A stretch of 64,000 nt of DNA from assembly GCA_947643165.1 (NCBI GenBank), contig CANRVB010000010.1:24296-88295 (forward strand), written 5' to 3'. Under the pieces are notes generated by a model, which was given only the letters and a program-made list of their open reading frames with translations, had not been told where the DNA came from and made no database searches. Below are positions 58,324 through 64,000 of the stretch, piece after piece. A program made the translations under genes and the position numbers. The first letter of the stretch is position 1. Each line of letters starts with the position of its first letter. This DNA comes from an uncultured Porphyromonadaceae bacterium. GTDB lineage: Bacteria; Bacteroidota; Bacteroidia; Bacteroidales; Muribaculaceae.

Positions 58324-59475
58324 TCAGACGGGCACCGATATGCGTGAGAGAATGTTCTGACAGGCCGCTATGGCAACGCCGTAGTTGGTGACATGCAGGC
58401 CTGCGGCTGCTATCTGGACAAAGCGGTTCATCACATGGGCACGGGTAAACATGCAGGCGCCGCAATGTATCACCAGATCGTAGGTGCCGAGATCATCGGG
58501 CAGATGCCGGCCATAGGCATGGCTGACGGATATCTGCGGTCCGAGTGTCGTGCGGAGCATGCGCGGCAGTTTTACGGTTCCGATGTCTTCTCCGTCGGGC
58601 ACGTGCGAGCAGGCTTGAGCTATCAGAATCCGTGCCGGTTTCCCTTTGAGCGATAGCAGGTGGCGGGCACCCTCCATGCAGCTACGCAGGTCGCACTTAT
58701 GGTGGGCCATAAGTATGGAGAAAGATGTGAGCGGTATGTGGGGGGGAGTCAGGCTGTTGACGGTGCCAAACACCTGAGAATCGGTGATTACGAGCTGCGG
58801 CGGGGATGACAGGAGCCGGAGTATGCCTTCATAGGTGCCGGTGTCGCAACATACGGCAGCAGCTCCCGCATCGAGCAGTGCGCGTATGACCATCTGCTGG
58901 GGCAATATTATTCTGTCTTTCGGGGCCTCGCTGTCCTGAGGCATGACAAGGACCACGGTGTCACCTTCGGCCACCAGGCCTCCGAGCAGCGGCGGGGGTG
59001 CAGAGATGGCGCCGAGGACAGCAGCTATACGGGAGGTGAGTGTATCGAGTCCGGTACGGTCGGGCGCACATACCATTATGGCATCGTCGGAGCGCGGGCC
59101 GGAGATGTCGCTTTTTGTGGCAACGCAGATGACCGGCGTCGGCCGGCGGTCGGCCAATTGCATGATTTCGGTCTCGACAGCAGAATTGAATCCCACTGTC
59201 AGGATGATCAGATCGGCCTCGGCGAGAGCTTTGCGAGCCACAGAGGACCGGCTTTGTCCAAGACCCGGGGCATTGTCATCGGCGCCCGGGGTGTCGATTA
59301 TGCGGCACGGGCCGGCCCCGGGAATCTCGATGAGAAACCGGCCAGGATCGGTAGTGGTTCCCGCGATATCGGATATGAGGGAAGCGTCGTAGCCGAGGAG
59401 GGCGTTTACAAGAGTCGATTTGCCACTGTTGCAGGCTCCTGCGACAATGATGTTATGTCGTGTGAGATTTGCCAT
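58324..59475 (-). CDS. hydF: [FeFe] hydrogenase H-cluster maturation GTPase
   Basis: NIIVAGACNSGKSTLVNALLGYDASLISDIAGTTTDPG; DTPGADD; C-terminal VIHCGACMFTRAHVMNR. Confidence 0.93.
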   Translation of the reverse strand: MANLTRHNIIVAGACNSGKSTLVNALLGYDASLISDIAGTTTDPGRFLIEIPGAGPCRIIDTPGADDNAPGLGQSRSSVARKALAEADLIILTVGFNSAVETEIMQLADRRPTPVICVATKSDISGPRSDDAIMVCAPDRTGLDTLTSRIAAVLGAISAPPPLLGGLVAEGDTVVLVMPQDSEAPKDRIILPQQMVIRALLDAGAAAVCCDTGTYEGILRLLSSPPQLVITDSQVFGTVNSLTPPHIPLTSFSILMAHHKCDLRSCMEGARHLLSLKGKPARILIAQACSHVPDGEDIGTVKLPRMLRTTLGPQISVSHAYGRHLPDDLGTYDLVIHCGACMFTRAHVMNRFVQIAAAGLHVTNYGVAIAACQNILSRISVPV

Positions 59476-59480
59476 AGTTG

Positions 59481-60893
59481 TCAGAAAAACAGGTCGCGTT
59501 TGCCGGCATTGATCTTGTCAAGCCATTGTCCGGTCCGTTCTTTCATGGGCCCGTCGGGCATATCGGCAAGTTTGCGAGCTATCAACCGGGCTCCTTTGAG
59601 ACGCAGGCTATCATCGGCATAATCGTTAAGAAACTCGTTGAGGGTAAGCAGCGCATTGGGGTCGCAGAAGCTGCCTATGCCGTGGCTCTTCACCTCGGTC
59701 ATGAATTTCTCGCCAGTGCGTCCGTGCCGATAACAGGCGGTGCAGAAGCTCGGAATATGGTCGGTGTCGATGAGCCAGTCGACCACCTGGGCCAACGTCC
59801 TGCGGTCGCTTATGTCGAACTGGGCAGTCTCCTCATCGCTGTCGGTGTAACCTCCGACACTTGTGCGTGATCCGCCGGATATCTGCGAGATGCCGAGTTC
59901 GAGTAGCCGAGCCCGCATGGCAGCGCTCTCGCGTGTAGAAATTATCATGCCAGTGTAGGGGAGCGATATGCGGATGAGCGCCACTATACGCTCGAAGAGT
60001 TCGTTTGACAAAGCATCGGGGTAGTCGGCGGTGTTGATATCGTCGGCAGGGCAGATGCGAGGCACACTGACCGTGTGCGGGCCGACTCCGAAAGATGCCT
60101 CAAGGTGTTCGGCGTGCATGAGCAGGCCAGCCAACTCATAGCGGTAGTTGTTGAGCCCGAACAGAACGCCGATGCCGACGTCGTCGATGCCACCTTGCAT
60201 GGCACGGTCCATAGCTTCGGTATGCCAGTCGTAGTCGCTTTTGGGTCCGGTGGGGTGAAGGCGCTCGTATTCGCTGCGCCGGTAGGTTTCCTGAAACAGG
60301 ATGTATGTGCCGATTCCAGCGTCGTGGAGCATGCGGTAGTGGTCGACTGTAGTGGCGGCGATATTGACATTGGCACGGCGTATGCTGCCGTTGCGGTGAT
60401 GGGTGGAGTATATGGTCTCGAGCGACTCCAGGACATAGTCTATCGGATTTTCAACGGGGTGTTCACCGAGTTCGACGGCGAGTCGTTTGTGGCCCATATC
60501 CTGCAATGCGATTACCTCGGCCCTTATCTCGGCCTGAGTGAGCTTCTTGCGCGGGATATGGCGGTTTTTAGCGTGATAAGGGCAGTAGAGGCATCCGTTG
60601 ACGCAATAGTTGGAGAGATAGAGGGGAGCGAAGAGTACGATACGTCGCCCGTAGAACCGGTGTTTCAACTGTCGGGCGATCCCGAACACGCGTTGCCAAA
60701 CGTCGGGATTGCCGGAGGCAAGGAGTACAGAAGCCTCGCGGTGGTCAAGGCCATGGCCTCCGGAAGCTTTCAGCAGGATGCTGTCGATGAAGGCTCTGTC
60801 GTCGGCGAGCCGGTCGGCCTGAGCCAATGTCTGGAGTATCTCGTTATGGTTGATGAACTCATCGGCATGAGTTCCAGTTGGATTGTATTCCAT
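59481..60893 (-). CDS. hydG: [FeFe] hydrogenase H-cluster radical SAM maturase HydG
   Basis: LYLSNYCVNGCLYCPYHAKNRHIPRKKLTQAEIRAEVIALQDMGHKRLAVELGEHP; C-terminal PSFCTACYRHGRTGEKFM. Confidence 0.94.
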   Translation of the reverse strand: MEYNPTGTHADEFINHNEILQTLAQADRLADDRAFIDSILLKASGGHGLDHREASVLLASGNPDVWQRVFGIARQLKHRFYGRRIVLFAPLYLSNYCVNGCLYCPYHAKNRHIPRKKLTQAEIRAEVIALQDMGHKRLAVELGEHPVENPIDYVLESLETIYSTHHRNGSIRRANVNIAATTVDHYRMLHDAGIGTYILFQETYRRSEYERLHPTGPKSDYDWHTEAMDRAMQGGIDDVGIGVLFGLNNYRYELAGLLMHAEHLEASFGVGPHTVSVPRICPADDINTADYPDALSNELFERIVALIRISLPYTGMIISTRESAAMRARLLELGISQISGGSRTSVGGYTDSDEETAQFDISDRRTLAQVVDWLIDTDHIPSFCTACYRHGRTGEKFMTEVKSHGIGSFCDPNALLTLNEFLNDYADDSLRLKGARLIARKLADMPDGPMKERTGQWLDKINAGKRDLFF

Positions 60894-60939
60894 GTAGTGT
60901 AGTTGGTTAGCATCGCGTGCGGCAACCCGGGGCTTGCCG

Positions 60940-61878
60940 TCAGTAGAGATGATACAGTTCCTTAGCCTCGGGAGGGGTGAACTTGGGCATTATCACATTG
61001 GCACCCCCAGAGAGGGCTGATTGCCGGGCCTGAATGCCGCCCAATGTGGCCAGGGCAGTGGTTGCCGGAATATCAGCTCCGGGATTCATGAGCCGCAATA
61101 TGGCCACACACCGGAGGGTGAGGCCGATATCGCCGGCAGGCCGGTCGGCGAAGGGGGTATTGTCGGCCGGAACGAAGGGTCCGATACCTATCATACCGGG
61201 TCTGAACCGTTGGATGAACCGCAGATCCTCGATGATATGCGATGTCTGTTGACCGGGAGAACCGACAAGAAAGCCTGTGCCGACCCGGTAGCCAAGAGCT
61301 GCAAGATCATCAAGGCATCTGAGCCGGTTGTCGCGGCTCATGGCGGAGGGATGAAGCGAGCGGTAGTGCTGAGGGTTGTAGGTTTCGTGCCGAAGCAGAT
61401 AGCGGTCGGCTCCGGCGTCACGCCACATCTTGTAGACATCGAAGGGACGCTCGCCGAGCGACAGGGTAATGGCTGCGTCGGGCATTTCGGATTTGAGCAA
61501 TCGGATGACCCGGGTGACCATAGAGTCGGTAAGCATGGCGTTTTCGCCGCCCTGGAGCACGAAGGTGCGGAAGCCTTGGGCGTAAGCGGGTCGTGCGGCG
61601 TCAATGATCTGGTCGGCAGAGAGACAGTAGCGACGGAGGTTGCGGTTGGCGGCGCGTATGCCGCAATAGAGGCAGTTGTTGAGGCAGTCGTTGGTTATCT
61701 CGATGAGGGCGCGGCGTTTGACGGCGGATCCTTTGGATGATCGACGGACGGCGTCGGCGGCAGCCTGCAAGCAAGCAGTGGCGTCGCTGTCGAGCAGCAA
61801 CGCCTCCAATTGCCGGTCGCTCAGATCGGAAGTAGATCTGAGCTTATCAATAAGTGAGTTTCTGCTTTGCGAGTTCAC
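60940..61878 (-). CDS. hydE: [FeFe] hydrogenase H-cluster radical SAM maturase HydE
   Basis: RALIEITNDCLNNCLYCGIRAANRNLRRYCLS...LQGGENAMLTD; ORF track start (62163) lies inside hydA; GTG 61878 (VNSQSRNSLIDKL) proposed. Confidence 0.88.
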   Translation of the reverse strand: MNSQSRNSLIDKLRSTSDLSDRQLEALLLDSDATACLQAAADAVRRSSKGSAVKRRALIEITNDCLNNCLYCGIRAANRNLRRYCLSADQIIDAARPAYAQGFRTFVLQGGENAMLTDSMVTRVIRLLKSEMPDAAITLSLGERPFDVYKMWRDAGADRYLLRHETYNPQHYRSLHPSAMSRDNRLRCLDDLAALGYRVGTGFLVGSPGQQTSHIIEDLRFIQRFRPGMIGIGPFVPADNTPFADRPAGDIGLTLRCVAILRLMNPGADIPATTALATLGGIQARQSALSGGANVIMPKFTPPEAKELYHLY

Positions 61879-63307
61879 GGTCGAACTGACGCTTTGGTGC
61901 GGTGGTGTTGTGGGAGCTCGGTCCGGTGATGCATCCACCCTCGCAAGCCATGACCTCGATGAAGTGGGCGGGGGACTTGCCTGTACGGGAGAAGCCGTTG
62001 AGGAGCGATATGTTTTTCTTGTCGAGGTTTGACACCTGCAATATACGGACTTTCTCGGTGTCGAGCTTGAGATAGTCTTTGACAGCGCCGGCCACACCGC
62101 CGGCGGCACCGAATCCATGGGCCTGGCGTACGCTCTGCTCGGCCTGGACGTGAGGTTCGACATTGGCGAAGTCGATATCGTGGGCGGTGAAGATAGATGC
62201 GATCTCCTCGAAAGTCATGACATAGTCGACATTGGGCACTCTGCGGGCTTCCTTGCGCTTGGCTATGCATGGGCCGACAAAGACAATCGTAGCGTCGGGA
62301 TGCTCGCTGCGAACCCGTCTTGCCGAGTAGACCATAGGCGATGGTGTCTCGGAGACATATTGCTTCATGGCGGGGAGATGCTTGCTGACCAGCTCTATGT
62401 AGCTCGGACAGCAAGATGTGGTCATGAAGGGTTGGCCTTCGGCGAGACGTTCCTGTAGCTCGGCCGCTTCGTTCTCGACAGTGTCCATTGCACCACGGGC
62501 AACCTCGATGACGTCGGAGAATCCAATCTGCCGGAAGGCACCGTAGACTTTCTCGCTGTCGGCGTCGAACTGGGCCAGGATGCTCGGTGCGACAATGGCA
62601 ATGACTTCCTTGCCACGACGTATGCTCTCGAGAACGTCGAATGTCTGTGAGATCTCGAATATGGCTCCGAAGGGACATGCGTTCATGCATTTGCCACAAT
62701 AGATGCACTTGCTCTCGTCGATGTGCTGGAGGCCATCCTCGTCGCGCGATATAGCCTTGACGGGGCATGCGTCCTCGCATGGCACGGGTATGTAGACAAT
62801 GGCGTGATAGGGGCATGAGCGGTGGCAGATTCCACAGCTTATGCAAGTGGAGTGGTTGATGTGGGCCTTGGATGTCTCGGGGTCGATGAATATGGCGTTT
62901 TTAGGACAGTTGTGCATACATGAACGCGCCACGCATCCTTTGCACAGGTTGGTTATCTCGTAGTTGATGTGTACGCACGATGAGCATGGCTCATGGATGA
63001 CGCACATGATGTTTTCTTTGCGGGTATTTGAGTCGAGACGCGACAGGGCGCGAGATGCGTAGGTGGAGAGCGATGTGAGCTCGTCGGTCTCGTCGGTCAT
63101 GTCAAGCCCCAGGAGGGGAAATGATTTGTATCGCCAGATGGCCCGCTCCTTATGCACGCAGCATCTGCCGAACTTAGCATCGCGTTTGGGTGAGAGTCTG
63201 TATGGCAGTCGGTCGATCTCTTCAATGAGCTTACCGTCTTTCCATAGTTTAACAAGTTCCGCCAGCAACTGGTGGCGGACAATCATGATATTATTCTTTA
63301 CAGCCAT
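61847..63307 (-). CDS. [FeFe] hydrogenase with N-terminal ferredoxin-like FeS domains (group B-like)
   Basis: Multiple 4Fe4S motifs (CISCGICHRSCP, CIYCGKCMNACP); H-cluster motifs TSCCPSY, GPCIAKRKEA, EVMACEGGCITGP. Confidence 0.92.
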   Translation of the reverse strand: MAVKNNIMIVRHQLLAELVKLWKDGKLIEEIDRLPYRLSPKRDAKFGRCCVHKERAIWRYKSFPLLGLDMTDETDELTSLSTYASRALSRLDSNTRKENIMCVIHEPCSSCVHINYEITNLCKGCVARSCMHNCPKNAIFIDPETSKAHINHSTCISCGICHRSCPYHAIVYIPVPCEDACPVKAISRDEDGLQHIDESKCIYCGKCMNACPFGAIFEISQTFDVLESIRRGKEVIAIVAPSILAQFDADSEKVYGAFRQIGFSDVIEVARGAMDTVENEAAELQERLAEGQPFMTTSCCPSYIELVSKHLPAMKQYVSETPSPMVYSARRVRSEHPDATIVFVGPCIAKRKEARRVPNVDYVMTFEEIASIFTAHDIDFANVEPHVQAEQSVRQAHGFGAAGGVAGAVKDYLKLDTEKVRILQVSNLDKKNISLLNGFSRTGKSPAHFIEVMACEGGCITGPSSHNTTAPKRQFDRELAKQKLTY

Positions 63308-63603
63308 AAAGACAAAAAGATGCTCTTGCGAGCCAAACTAATGATGAGTGGTTTACTTTTCGGTGTCAAAATTACGTAAAAATAATGAAATACATGTGAC
63401 GTCACGTTAAAAAGCTTGACGCCAATATTGCGGAGGTATGAACTAATGTCTGGATGTTAAGGGTTTAGTTTGTAGGATCGGTGGAGTGTGGAAAGATCGG
63501 ATCATGCTATAATAAGTTGGTCAAGAACATCTTTTCAAGAAACTGACCAATAATCAGAGGGTGTTGGGATAGGGTGTTCTGTCGGTGCCGAAACTCCGAT
63601 CGA

Positions 63604-64000
63604 CTATTCTAAAATGGGAAGTATGCTTTCGGGGTGTTCAAGTTCATCAACCAATACATTGACAGTGGTGCATGGCTTGTGGTTTTTGTAGTCGAAAGAG
63701 TGTTCAAAGAATTTACGCAATTTCTGTGCATTTATCTTTGCCCGATTTTCATTGCCGATTGCTTGGAGCAAAGCATATATTCCGGGGTCATTCTTTTTGT
63801 AACAGAAATCCGTGTATCCGTCATGTTTGCGGATCTCGTTTTCAAGTTTAGTTATGTAGTCTGCACGGGATATGGCTGCGTCAAGATAGACAAAATGCAG
63901 CAGATACCACAGCTCAAACGCCTCGTTAGTCCACGCCGGATAAAACCCTTTTCTTGATGCAAGCTGAATGGCTTCATTGAAATCATTAAAGTCGTCTTTG
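63604..64000 (-). CDS. RloB-like protein, C-terminal part, truncated by window edge
   Basis: Open frame from edge: KDDFNDFNEAIQLASRKGFYPAWTNEAFELWYLLHFVYLDAAISRADYITKLENEIRKHDGYTDFCYKKNDPGIYALLQAIGNENRAKINAQKLRKFFEHSFDYKNHKPCTTVNVLVDELEHPESILPILE*; FELWxLLHF pattern of RloB. Confidence 0.75.
   Translation of the reverse strand, partial: KDDFNDFNEAIQLASRKGFYPAWTNEAFELWYLLHFVYLDAAISRADYITKLENEIRKHDGYTDFCYKKNDPGIYALLQAIGNENRAKINAQKLRKFFEHSFDYKNHKPCTTVNVLVDELEHPESILPILE

Noticed and set aside
61875-62846. 323-aa minus ORF overlapping the hydrogenase
   Set aside because: Out-of-frame Arg/His-rich translation; the hydrogenase frame carries all FeS and H-cluster motifs.

Overview
This is a Bacteroidales chromosomal window (Muribaculaceae-like by gene content). 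The TAnnTTTG -7 boxes, SusC/SusD pairs, HTCS regulator and GLPGLI proteins support that assignment. Most of the window is readable housekeeping and carbohydrate-use DNA. It contains an ilvD-ilvB-ilvN-thioesterase-ilvC operon, two tRNAs and GH35, GH97, GH95, GH29 (x2) and GH2 glycosidases. There is a SusCD-type PUL with a divergent HTCS, and a cobalamin-riboswitch-controlled TonB/DUF4374/PepSY-TM operon. An [FeFe]-hydrogenase operon (hydA-hydE-hydG-hydF) lies near the right end. Two edge-truncated genes are missing from the ORF track: a prolyl oligopeptidase at 1-719 and a RloB-like protein at 63604-64000. The items most worth following up are: (i) a thioredoxin (CPHC) / C39-like-VKOR / 50-aa peptide module at 10194-11704, whose small ORF is absent from the track and overlaps the VKOR stop by ATGA; (ii) a short hairpin repeat family at 23405-23540 and 28351-28481 whose outer inverted ends covary and overlap -7 promoter-like sequence; (iii) a tandem GLPGLI duplication with a ~594-bp identical core and diverged ends; (iv) the B12-riboswitch operon, with a surface lipoprotein and a PepSY-TM membrane protein as possible new cobalamin-handling parts; (v) the compact hydrogenase operon. 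All calls come from reading the sequence; no database search was run.
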